Shown here: in pieces, positions 1-5,566 of the stretch
Position numbering within the stretch: position 1 is the first letter of the stretch
How the letters are laid out: each line of letters starts with the position of its first letter
Assembly: GCA_030841195.1 (NCBI GenBank)
Contig: JAVEDA010000109.1
Span: 1-7,592 of the forward strand
Origin: Actinomycetota bacterium
Lineage (GTDB): Bacteria; Actinomycetota; Actinomycetes; JACCUZ01
Length of the DNA: 7,592 bases
Reading direction: 5' to 3'
Made by a program: the position numbers and the translations under genes
The notes under the pieces: model-generated
Seen by the model: the letters and a program-made list of their open reading frames with translations, nothing else
Database searches by the model: none
What the model was told of the DNA's origin: nothing

Positions 1-996
1 TGGGCCCGGCGCAGCGGCGACCCGGAGGCCTGGCGGCAGTGGTGGCAGAACGACGAGGGCAACGCCACGTCGTACTACTTCATGGGCAAGGACAACATCG
101 TCTTCCACTCGGTCATCTGGCCGGGGATCCTGCTCGGGTACGACGGGAAGGGTGACCGCGGCGGTAAGCCCGGCGAGCTGGGCGAGCTCGGCCTGCCCAC
201 CGAGCTCGTCTCCAGCGAGTTCCTCACGATGGAGGGCCGCAAGTTCTCGTCGTCCCGCGCCATCGTCATCTACGTGCGCGATTTCCTGGACCGCTACGAC
301 GCCGACGCGCTGCGCTACTTCATCGCGGTCGCAGGGCCGGAGGCGCAGGACACCGACTTCACCTGGGCCGAGTTCGTCCGCCGCACCAACGATGAGCTCG
401 TGGCCGGCTGGGGCAACCTGGTCAACCGGACCATCTCGATGGCCGCCAAGAACGTCGGCTCGGTGCCGCCACAGGGCGACCTCACGCCCGATGACGTGGC
501 GCTGCTGGCCACGGTCCGCGCGGGCTTCGACGACGTCGGTGCGCTGCTGGAGAAGTCCAAGCAGAAGGCCGCCATCAACGAGGCGATGCGGGTCGTGTCC
601 GAGGTGAACAAGTACATCTCCGACATGGCGCCGTGGAAGCTCAAGACCGAGGACCCGGATCGGATGGCCACCGTGCTGCACGTCGCGCTGCAAGCCGTGC
701 GCGACTGCAACACCATCCTCACCCCCTTCCTGCCGCACTCCGCCCAGCAGGTGCACGAGCTGCTCGGCGGCACCGGGGTCTGGTCAGGGCTGCCCGAGAT
801 CCGCGAGGTCTCCGAAGAGGGCAACGCCGACTACCCGGTGATCCAGGGCGACTACGCAGCTGCGGCTGCCCGGTGGGAGAGCATCCCGATCGAGGTCGGT
901 ACGCCGTTGAGCGCGCCCACCGTCATCTTCCGCAAGCTGGACCCGTCGGTCGTCGACGAGGAGCTGGCTCGGCTGGAGGAGAAGGCGGGCTCGTGA
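1..996 (+). CDS. metG: Methionyl-tRNA synthetase, C-terminal part (5' truncated by window edge)
   Basis: Class I aminoacyl-tRNA synthetase that charges tRNA-Met with methionine in the cytoplasm, using ATP. The frame is open from base 1, so the gene starts upstream; 331 codons are visible. Seen: the core motif FMGKDNIVFHSVIWPG (about nt 82-129) typical of MetRS, then a KMSKS-loop equivalent KFSSS at nt 241-255 after LTMEGR, then the segment DALRYF that closes the catalytic core, and GNLVNR (about nt 412-429), which opens the helical anticodon-binding domain. No C-terminal EMAP/tRNA-binding extension follows: the protein ends about 25 residues after VIFRKLD, as in the shorter MetRS forms. The Rossmann N-terminus and any zinc knuckle lie outside the window. 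Its TGA stop overlaps the tatD GTG start (GTGA), suggesting co-translation. Family assignment is very secure. Confidence 0.97.
   Translation, partial: WARRSGDPEAWRQWWQNDEGNATSYYFMGKDNIVFHSVIWPGILLGYDGKGDRGGKPGELGELGLPTELVSSEFLTMEGRKFSSSRAIVIYVRDFLDRYDADALRYFIAVAGPEAQDTDFTWAEFVRRTNDELVAGWGNLVNRTISMAAKNVGSVPPQGDLTPDDVALLATVRAGFDDVGALLEKSKQKAAINEAMRVVSEVNKYISDMAPWKLKTEDPDRMATVLHVALQAVRDCNTILTPFLPHSAQQVHELLGGTGVWSGLPEIREVSEEGNADYPVIQGDYAAAAARWESIPIEVGTPLSAPTVIFRKLDPSVVDEELARLEEKAGS
975..985 (+). promoter_or_regulatory. Ribosome binding site for tatD
   Basis: A purine-rich GGAGGAGAAGG stretch lies inside the last codons of metG and ends 7 nt before the GTG at 993. It is the strongest Shine-Dalgarno match in the window and decides the tatD start, since the open frame extends far upstream in metG. 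Confidence 0.75.
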
Positions 997-1823
997 CCGA
1001 GCGACCGCCGGCGCCGCAGCCGCTCCGCGTGCCGGTGGCCGACAGCCACTGCCACCTCGACATCGCCGACCCGCCGGACGACTGGCTCTCGGTCGAGGAC
1101 GCGCTCGCCAGGTCGACGGCCGCGGGTGTGTCTCGCATCGTGCAGATCGGCTGCGACCTGCCCGGGGCGAGGTGGGCGGTCGAGGCGGCCCGCGCACATG
1201 AGCAGCTGGTGGCCGGCGTTGCCCTGCACCCCAACGAGGCACCGCTGCTCGCTCGTGCCGGCACCCTCGACGCGGGCCTCGCCGAGATCGACGCACTGGC
1301 TGCCGACCCTGTCGTACGAGCCGTGGGGGAGACCGGCCTGGACTACTACCGCACCGGCGAGGACGGACGCCCCGACCAGGAGGCGTCGTTCCGCGCGCAC
1401 ATCGAGATGGCGAAGCGGCACGGCAAGGCGTTGGTCATCCACGACCGCGACGCGCACGACGACGTGCTGCGCGTGCTCGAGGACGCCGGTGCCCCGGACC
1501 GGGTCGTCTTCCACTGTTTCTCCGGCGACGCCGCGATGGCGGACCACTGCTCTGCGCGGGGCTACTGGATGTCGTTCGCCGGGCCGGTGACGTTCAAGAA
1601 TGCCGACGGCCTGCGGGCGGCGCTCGCCGTCGCGCCGATGGACCGGCTGCTCGTCGAGACCGACGCGCCCTACCTCACGCCGGTGCCCTACCGCGGCCGG
1701 CCCAATGCGTCGTACCTCATCCCGCACACGCTGCGGGCGATGGCCGAGGTCAAGGGTGTCGACGAGGACACCCTCGCGAGCGCGATCGCTGCCAGCACCG
1801 AGGCGGCCTTCGGCAGCTGGTAG
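993..1823 (+). CDS. tatD: TatD family metal-dependent hydrolase / DNase
   Basis: 276-residue TatD-type amidohydrolase-fold enzyme. Characterised members are divalent-metal 3'-5' exonucleases or deoxyribonucleases implicated in DNA repair and RNA quality control; the exact substrate here is inferred from the family. All expected metal ligands are visible: H19 and H21 in DSHCHLD, E113 in GETGLDYYR, H150 in VIHDRDA, H174 in FHCFSG, and D224 in VETDAPYL. The following PYRGRPN motif is also family-typical. The frame is open far upstream inside metG, but the GTG at 993 is preferred: it follows a good ribosome binding site, overlaps the metG stop as GTGA, and leaves a normal family length. metG followed by tatD is a conserved actinobacterial arrangement. 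No signal peptide is present, so it should act in the cytoplasm. Confidence 0.95.
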   Translation: MTERPPAPQPLRVPVADSHCHLDIADPPDDWLSVEDALARSTAAGVSRIVQIGCDLPGARWAVEAARAHEQLVAGVALHPNEAPLLARAGTLDAGLAEIDALAADPVVRAVGETGLDYYRTGEDGRPDQEASFRAHIEMAKRHGKALVIHDRDAHDDVLRVLEDAGAPDRVVFHCFSGDAAMADHCSARGYWMSFAGPVTFKNADGLRAALAVAPMDRLLVETDAPYLTPVPYRGRPNASYLIPHTLRAMAEVKGVDEDTLASAIAASTEAAFGSW

Positions 1824-1837
1824 CAAGGCAGGTCGTT

Positions 1838-2539
1838 GTGGTCGAGACTGACGTCATGGCTGGTACGGGCAAGGCAACGACTGGATCGCATCCTGGCCAA
1901 GGTGTCAGCAGCGGGATGCGGATCGCTGTGTCAGCGCTCGTGGGGGCGAGCGCCGCTGTGGTCGCGATCCTGTTCGATGCGGCCTTGATTTCGCCGGCGA
2001 TCGGCTGGGACGTCGGCGCCCTGACGTTCCTCGTGTGGACCTGGCTGACCATCGGGCCGATGAGTGCGGAAGACACCGCCGCGCATGCGACCCGTGAAGA
2101 TCCGTCGCGCCCCGTGAGCGACGTTGTCCTCATCGCGTCAGCCGTGGTCAGCCTCGGCGCCGTCGGCATCGTCCTGGTGCAGGCCAGCTCGGAGCAGGGC
2201 TCCGCGCAGGACCTGCTGGCCGGAGTCGGCGTGGCGACGGTGGCTCTGTCGTGGCTGCTCGTGCACACGGTGTACACGGTTCAGTACGCCAGGCTGTACT
2301 ACACCGATGAGCCAGGCGGTATCGACTTCAACCAGGGCGACCCGCCGCGGTATTCGGACTTCGCCTACCTCTCGCTCACCCTGGGGATGACTTTCCAGGT
2401 GTCCGACACGGACCTGCAGGAGCCCAGGATCCGGGCCACCGTGTTGCGCCAAGCACTGCTGTCCTACCTCTTCGGCGTGGTCATCGTCGCGACCACCATC
2501 AACCTGATCGCGAGCCTGGGAAGCCGCAGGGGCATCTGA
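1838..2539 (+). CDS. DUF1345 family integral membrane protein
   Basis: 233-residue membrane protein that I recognise as DUF1345; its function is not established. Hydrophobic segments lie at about residues 27-51, 55-74, 96-117, 127-150 and 205-227. Conserved family stretches are GWDVGAL (56-62), SWLLVHTVYTVQYARLYY (138-155) and the signature around residues 174-190 (DFAYLSLTLGMTFQVSD). The start is uncertain. GTG 1838 has AAGG/AGG purines at 1825-1832 in front of it, ATG 1856 (residue 7) has only a weak GAG, and ATG 1916 (residue 27) sits exactly where the first membrane helix begins. It lies 14 nt after tatD and 47 nt before rpfB, a place where related clusters usually have no gene. Its first 30 codons contain many A/T-ending codons (act, ggt, gca, gga, cat, cct, caa), unlike its neighbours, which could mean later acquisition. 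Residues 174-227 resemble a pore-loop plus helix of cation channels, but this is inference. Confidence 0.88.
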   Translation: MVETDVMAGTGKATTGSHPGQGVSSGMRIAVSALVGASAAVVAILFDAALISPAIGWDVGALTFLVWTWLTIGPMSAEDTAAHATREDPSRPVSDVVLIASAVVSLGAVGIVLVQASSEQGSAQDLLAGVGVATVALSWLLVHTVYTVQYARLYYTDEPGGIDFNQGDPPRYSDFAYLSLTLGMTFQVSDTDLQEPRIRATVLRQALLSYLFGVVIVATTINLIASLGSRRGI

Positions 2540-2552
2540 CCCTGAGGTCCAG

Positions 2553-2564
2553 GTCAACGCTGAC
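2553..2564. promoter_or_regulatory. Small inverted repeat upstream of rpfB (operator candidate)
   Basis: GTCA-acgc-TGAC, two perfect 4-bp half-sites with a 4-nt spacer, lies 22 nt before the rpfB start and just upstream of the -10-like box, where a regulator could overlap the -35 region. A second perfect palindrome, CCGTCGACGG at 2574-2583, overlaps the -10-like box itself. Both are short enough to arise by chance, and I do not recognise either as a known operator. Confidence 0.2.
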
Positions 2565-2571
2565 GCACTGC

Positions 2572-2577
2572 TACCGT
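2572..2577 (+). promoter_or_regulatory. Candidate -10 element for (near-)leaderless rpfB transcription
   Basis: TACCGT fits the actinobacterial TANNNT -10 consensus and ends 9 nt before the rpfB ATG. No Shine-Dalgarno-like sequence stands between 2560 and 2586, so the mRNA may start at or within a few bases of the AUG. No convincing -35 is visible (the nearest, GGTCAA at 2552-2557, is spaced only 14 nt away). This would give rpfB its own promoter separate from metG-tatD. Confidence 0.4.
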
Positions 2578-2586
2578 CGACGGCTT

Positions 2587-3723
2587 ATGAGCGCCGGTCG
2601 ACACTCCGCGGGGCCTCGCCGCTCCATGCTGCGGACACTGCCGACGATCGCCCTCCAGGTCGGCGTAGTGCTCGCTCTCGTCGCGGGGACCACGGCGTTC
2701 GTCGCGCTCGACAAGCGCGTCACGATCTCGGTCGACGGCCACCAGCAGCAGGTGCGCAGCTTCGCCCGCAGCGTCGGTGACCTGCTCGACAGCGAGAACG
2801 TCCCCTTCGACCTGGCGCACGACCTGGTCACCCCGGCGCCGTCGTCGTCGCTCGCCGACGGCGAGACCGTGCAGGTGCGCTACGGCCGCCCGGTGCTGCT
2901 GACCGTCGACGGCGAGACCCGCACGGTCTGGACGACGGGGCGCACCGTCTCGCAAGCGCTGATGCTGCTCGGTGTGCGCTCCGACGGTGCCTACGTGTCG
3001 GCCTCGCGCAGCCGGCGGATCGGCCGCGGCGGCATGGCCCTGGACGTACGGATGCCGCACCACCTGACCTTCCTCGCCGACGGCGCCCGGCACGAGGTGA
3101 CGACGACCGCGACCACGGTCCGCAGCGCGATGGCCGAGGCCGGCGTCGAGCTGCGCGAGCAGGACCGTGTGTCCGCCGACCTGTCCGCCGTGCCATACGC
3201 CGAGCAGGTCGTCGGGCTCACCCGGGTCGACGGCAAGCAGGCCGTCGAGGAGCGCCCGATCAAGTTCGACACCGTGAAGCGCAAGACGAACGACCTCTAC
3301 CAGGGCACCACCAAGATCCTCAAGGAGGGCAAGGTCGGCATCCAGGTGCGGACCTTCCGCGAGACCTACCTCGACGGCAAGCTCGACTCCCGCAAGCTCG
3401 TCAGCACCCGGGTGACCGAGCAGCCGGTGACCGAGGTGCTGCTCGTGGGCACCAAGAAGCTGCCGGACAACGCACCGACCGCCGACGGCCTCAACTGGGC
3501 GGCTCTGGCCAACTGCGAGTCGAGCGGCAACCCCCAGGCATACAACTCGGCCGGCCCCTTCTACGGGCTCTACCAGTTCATGGAGAGCACCTGGCATGCC
3601 GTGGGTGGTGTGGGCCTGCCGACCGATGCCAGCTCGTCCGAGCAGACCTACCGGGCGCAGATCCTCTACAACCGCAGCGGCGCCGGGCAGTGGCCGGTCT
3701 GCGGCCACTACCTGTTCAGCTGA
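2587..3723 (+). CDS. rpfB: Resuscitation-promoting factor RpfB-type (DUF348 x3, G5, Rpf lytic domain)
   Basis: 378-residue exported cell-wall hydrolase. Rpf proteins cleave peptidoglycan glycan strands with a lysozyme/lytic-transglycosylase-like fold and stimulate regrowth of dormant actinobacteria. Domains seen: basic N-terminus, hydrophobic anchor or signal (about 18-40), three DUF348 repeats (about 45-85, 102-142, 158-197), each with an (S/T/A)(V/D)DG-type hairpin, a G5 domain (about 209-289), and the Rpf domain (301-378). The catalytic glutamate is E311 in NCESSGNP; C310 and C372 match the disulfide pair of M. tuberculosis RpfB. GLYQF (about nt 3568-3582) is the family substrate-groove motif. 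There is no lipobox cysteine and no good AXA cleavage site, so the N-terminus probably stays as a membrane anchor, unlike the lipoprotein described in M. tuberculosis. ATG 2587 is the first start that keeps the full hydrophobic segment. rsmA follows almost at once. Confidence 0.96.
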   Translation: MSAGRHSAGPRRSMLRTLPTIALQVGVVLALVAGTTAFVALDKRVTISVDGHQQQVRSFARSVGDLLDSENVPFDLAHDLVTPAPSSSLADGETVQVRYGRPVLLTVDGETRTVWTTGRTVSQALMLLGVRSDGAYVSASRSRRIGRGGMALDVRMPHHLTFLADGARHEVTTTATTVRSAMAEAGVELREQDRVSADLSAVPYAEQVVGLTRVDGKQAVEERPIKFDTVKRKTNDLYQGTTKILKEGKVGIQVRTFRETYLDGKLDSRKLVSTRVTEQPVTEVLLVGTKKLPDNAPTADGLNWAALANCESSGNPQAYNSAGPFYGLYQFMESTWHAVGGVGLPTDASSSEQTYRAQILYNRSGAGQWPVCGHYLFS

Positions 3724-3725
3724 CG

Positions 3726-4586
3726 GTGGCCGCTGGCGACGCCGCGCCCGCGCTGCTGGGACCGGTCGAGGTGCGCGAGCTCGCCGCCCGGCTGGGCATC
3801 CGCCCGACCAAGAGGCTCGGCCAGAACTTCGTGATCGACGCGAACACGGTGCGCCGGATCGTCCGCACCGCAGAGCTGCGCGCCGACGACCACGTCGTCG
3901 AGGTCGGCCCCGGCCTCGGGTCGCTCACCCTCGCGTTGCTGCCCGAGGCCGCATCGGTGACGGCGGTCGAGATCGACGGACTGCTGGCCGCGCAGCTGTC
4001 CGTGACCGTCGGGGCCCGCGCCCCGGCGTACGCCGGTCGCCTCACGGTCGTCACCGCGGACGCGCTGCGGCTGGACGACCTGCCCGGCGAGCCGCCGACC
4101 GCGCTGGTAGCGAACCTGCCTTACAACGTGTCGGTGCCAGTGCTGCTCACCATGCTCGAGCGGTTCCCGACCATCCGCACGGTGCTGGTGATGGTGCAGT
4201 CCGAGGTCGCCGACCGGCTGGCCGCCCCGCCCGGCAGCCGCACCTATGGGGTGCCCTCGGTCAAGGCGGCCTGGTACGCCGACGTCCGCCGCGCCGGAGC
4301 GGTCGGCCGGACGGTTTTCTGGCCGGCCCCCAACGTCGACTCCGGGCTGGTGGCCCTGACCCGCCGGCCGCCGCCTGTCACCACGGCGTCCCGGGCCGAG
4401 GTGTTCGCGCTGATCGACGCCGCGTTCGCCCAGCGGCGCAAGACCTTGCGGGCAGCGCTCGCCGGCTGGGCCGGGTCTCCCGCGGCCGCCGAGACGGCGC
4501 TGCGGGCCGCCGGCCTCGACCCGAAGGTCCGGGGCGAGGCGCTCGGCGTCGCGGAGTTCGCCCGGCTGGCCGCTCACCGCTCATAG
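3726..4586 (+). CDS. rsmA: 16S rRNA (adenine1518-N6/adenine1519-N6)-dimethyltransferase
   Basis: RsmA/KsgA uses S-adenosylmethionine to dimethylate two adjacent adenines in helix 45 of 16S rRNA late in 30S assembly; its loss gives kasugamycin resistance in many bacteria. Seen: the N-terminal RPTKRLGQNFVID signature (about residues 24-36), SAM-binding motif I VEVGPGLGS (about 58-66), acidic VEID after strand 2, the catalytic NLPY (130-133), the FWPAPNVDS motif, and the C-terminal AAFAQRRKTLR rRNA-binding segment. I chose GTG 3726, two bases after the rpfB stop, giving 286 residues; an in-frame GTG at 3690 would add 12 residues and overlap rpfB by 34 nt. Neither has a good Shine-Dalgarno, consistent with translation coupled to rpfB. 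The stop TAG lies within a -10-like hexamer of the next unit. Confidence 0.96.
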   Translation: MAAGDAAPALLGPVEVRELAARLGIRPTKRLGQNFVIDANTVRRIVRTAELRADDHVVEVGPGLGSLTLALLPEAASVTAVEIDGLLAAQLSVTVGARAPAYAGRLTVVTADALRLDDLPGEPPTALVANLPYNVSVPVLLTMLERFPTIRTVLVMVQSEVADRLAAPPGSRTYGVPSVKAAWYADVRRAGAVGRTVFWPAPNVDSGLVALTRRPPPVTTASRAEVFALIDAAFAQRRKTLRAALAGWAGSPAAAETALRAAGLDPKVRGEALGVAEFARLAAHRS

Positions 4587-4589
4587 GGT
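4584..4589 (+). promoter_or_regulatory. Candidate -10 element upstream of small ORF and ispE
   Basis: TAGGGT matches TANNNT; its first three bases are the rsmA stop codon. It ends 6 nt before the ATG at 4596, the spacing expected if transcription began on that A. No Shine-Dalgarno precedes that ATG, and no clear -35 is visible 17 nt upstream. Confidence 0.35.
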
Positions 4590-4595
4590 GACGCC

Positions 4596-4655
4596 ATGAG
4601 CTTTTCCCCCCGGAACCACTCGCTGCGCTCCTGGTTCCGCGGGGACCCCGAATGA
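4596..4655 (+). CDS. Possible 19-residue leader-like small ORF overlapping ispE start
   Basis: An ATG frame encodes MSFSPRNHSLRSWFRGDPE and ends in TGA at 4653-4655, overlapping the ispE ATG at 4652 as ATGA. It fills almost the whole gap between rsmA and ispE and contains a strong stem-loop. The peptide is basic, with four arginines, and has no membrane helix. It does not carry the runs of a single amino acid typical of classical attenuator peptides. Its ATG has no Shine-Dalgarno but has a -10-like box 6 nt upstream. It may be a translated leader coupled to ispE, or just the reading frame of an intergenic palindrome; I cannot tell which from sequence alone. Confidence 0.35.
   Translation: MSFSPRNHSLRSWFRGDPE
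4606..4644. repeat. Long imperfect inverted repeat (stem-loop) before ispE
   Basis: Left arm CGGAACCA (4611-4618) pairs perfectly with TGGTTCCG (4632-4639) around a 13-nt loop. After one C:C mismatch (4610/4640) the stem extends by four more pairs, CCCC (4606-4609) with GGGG (4641-4644). The 3' arm therefore contains the GGGGA (4641-4645) that is the only Shine-Dalgarno-like sequence for ispE. No T-run follows, so it is not a canonical intrinsic terminator. The form suits a REP-like intergenic palindrome or an RNA switch that hides the ispE ribosome binding site. Confidence 0.7.
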
Positions 4656-5566
4656 CATCAGTGACGGTGCGCGCGCCGGCGAAGATCAACCTTGGGCTCT
4701 CGGTGGGCGGGCCGCGGGCCGACGGCTTCCATGACGTCGCCACCGCCTACCACGCGATCTCGCTGCAGGACGAGCTCGTGGCTGCCGCCTCGGAGGAGCT
4801 CTCGATCGCCCTCACGACCGCTGACGGCATCCCGCTCGACGACGTCCCGCAGGACCGGAGCAACCTCGCGGTCGCCGCCGCACTGGCGCTGGCCGAGCGG
4901 GCCGGGGTCGAGCCGCTGGTGCGGCTGCACGTCACCAAGAGCATCCCGGTGGCCGGCGGGATGGCCGGCGGCAGCGCCGACGCGGCCGCGGCGCTGGTGG
5001 CCTGCGACGCGCTCTGGCAGACCGGCCTGAGCCGCTCCGAGCTGGCTGAGCTCGCCGCTGCGCTCGGCAGCGACGTCCCTTTCTCACTGGTGGGCGGCAC
5101 GGCGCTGGGCACCGGCCGCGGCGAGGTGCTGACCCCCGTGCTGGCCCGGGGCAGGTTCCACTGGGTGGTGGCGATCGCTGACGGCGGGCTGTCCACGCCC
5201 GACGTGTACGCCGAGTGCGACCGGCTCCGGGGCGGCACCCCGGTGCCCGAGCCGCGGGTGGCCGACGCACTGATGGCAGCCTTGCGCACCGGTGATGCGG
5301 ACGCACTCGGGGCCTCCCTGCACAACGACCTGCAGGCGGCTGCCTGCTCGTTGCGGCCGTCGCTGCGCGAGACGCTCGAGACCGGAGCCCAGGCCGGCGC
5401 ACTGGGCAGCCTCGTCTCCGGCAGCGGGCCGAGCGTCGTCTTCCTGGCTCGCAGCCCGGAGCACGCGATCGACATCGCCGTCGCGCTGAGCGCCACCGGG
5501 ACCTGCCGGTCGGTACGCCGGGCGCACGGGCCCGTTGCGGGTGCCCGCGTGGTCGGGGACGGCTGA
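4652..5566 (+). CDS. ispE: 4-diphosphocytidyl-2-C-methyl-D-erythritol kinase
   Basis: GHMP-fold kinase that phosphorylates CDP-methylerythritol at the 2-hydroxyl with ATP, the fourth step of the MEP route to isoprenoid precursors (quinones, polyprenyl carriers for the cell wall). 304 residues, normal for the family. Seen: APAKINLGL with the substrate lysine K11 near the N-terminus, the glycine-rich ATP loop PVAGGMAGGSADAAAAL (99-115), catalytic D141 in GSDVPF, and the C-terminal GSGPS motif (257-261). ATG 4652 is chosen because the PAKINL motif follows at the usual distance; only a weak GGGGA lies ahead of it and that is inside a predicted stem. The start overlaps the stop of a 19-codon frame. 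The ABC-F gene begins immediately after the stop (TGAGTG). Following rsmA is conserved across Actinomycetota. Confidence 0.96.
   Translation: MTSVTVRAPAKINLGLSVGGPRADGFHDVATAYHAISLQDELVAAASEELSIALTTADGIPLDDVPQDRSNLAVAAALALAERAGVEPLVRLHVTKSIPVAGGMAGGSADAAAALVACDALWQTGLSRSELAELAAALGSDVPFSLVGGTALGTGRGEVLTPVLARGRFHWVVAIADGGLSTPDVYAECDRLRGGTPVPEPRVADALMAALRTGDADALGASLHNDLQAAACSLRPSLRETLETGAQAGALGSLVSGSGPSVVFLARSPEHAIDIAVALSATGTCRSVRRAHGPVAGARVVGDG

Noticed and set aside
633..992. Upstream extension of the tatD frame into metG
   Set aside because: The frame is open but its translation is Arg/Ala-rich and out of frame with conserved metG. TatD metal ligands begin only after the GTG at 993, which has a good ribosome binding site.
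2538..2549. Hairpin GACC-ctga-GGTC after the DUF1345 stop
   Set aside because: Only 4 bp, no T-run, and expected by chance in GC-rich DNA.
2554..3708. Long open frame on the minus strand opposite rpfB (384 codons)
   Set aside because: It mirrors rpfB, whose domains are unmistakable. The translation is low-complexity (R, A, G, H, V-rich) with no recognisable motif; such antisense frames are expected at this GC content.
4606..4644. Intrinsic terminator between rsmA and ispE
   Set aside because: The stem is strong but is followed by GACCCCGAATG with no U tract on the + strand, and ispE starts only 7 nt beyond it. The minus-strand readout also lacks a T-run.
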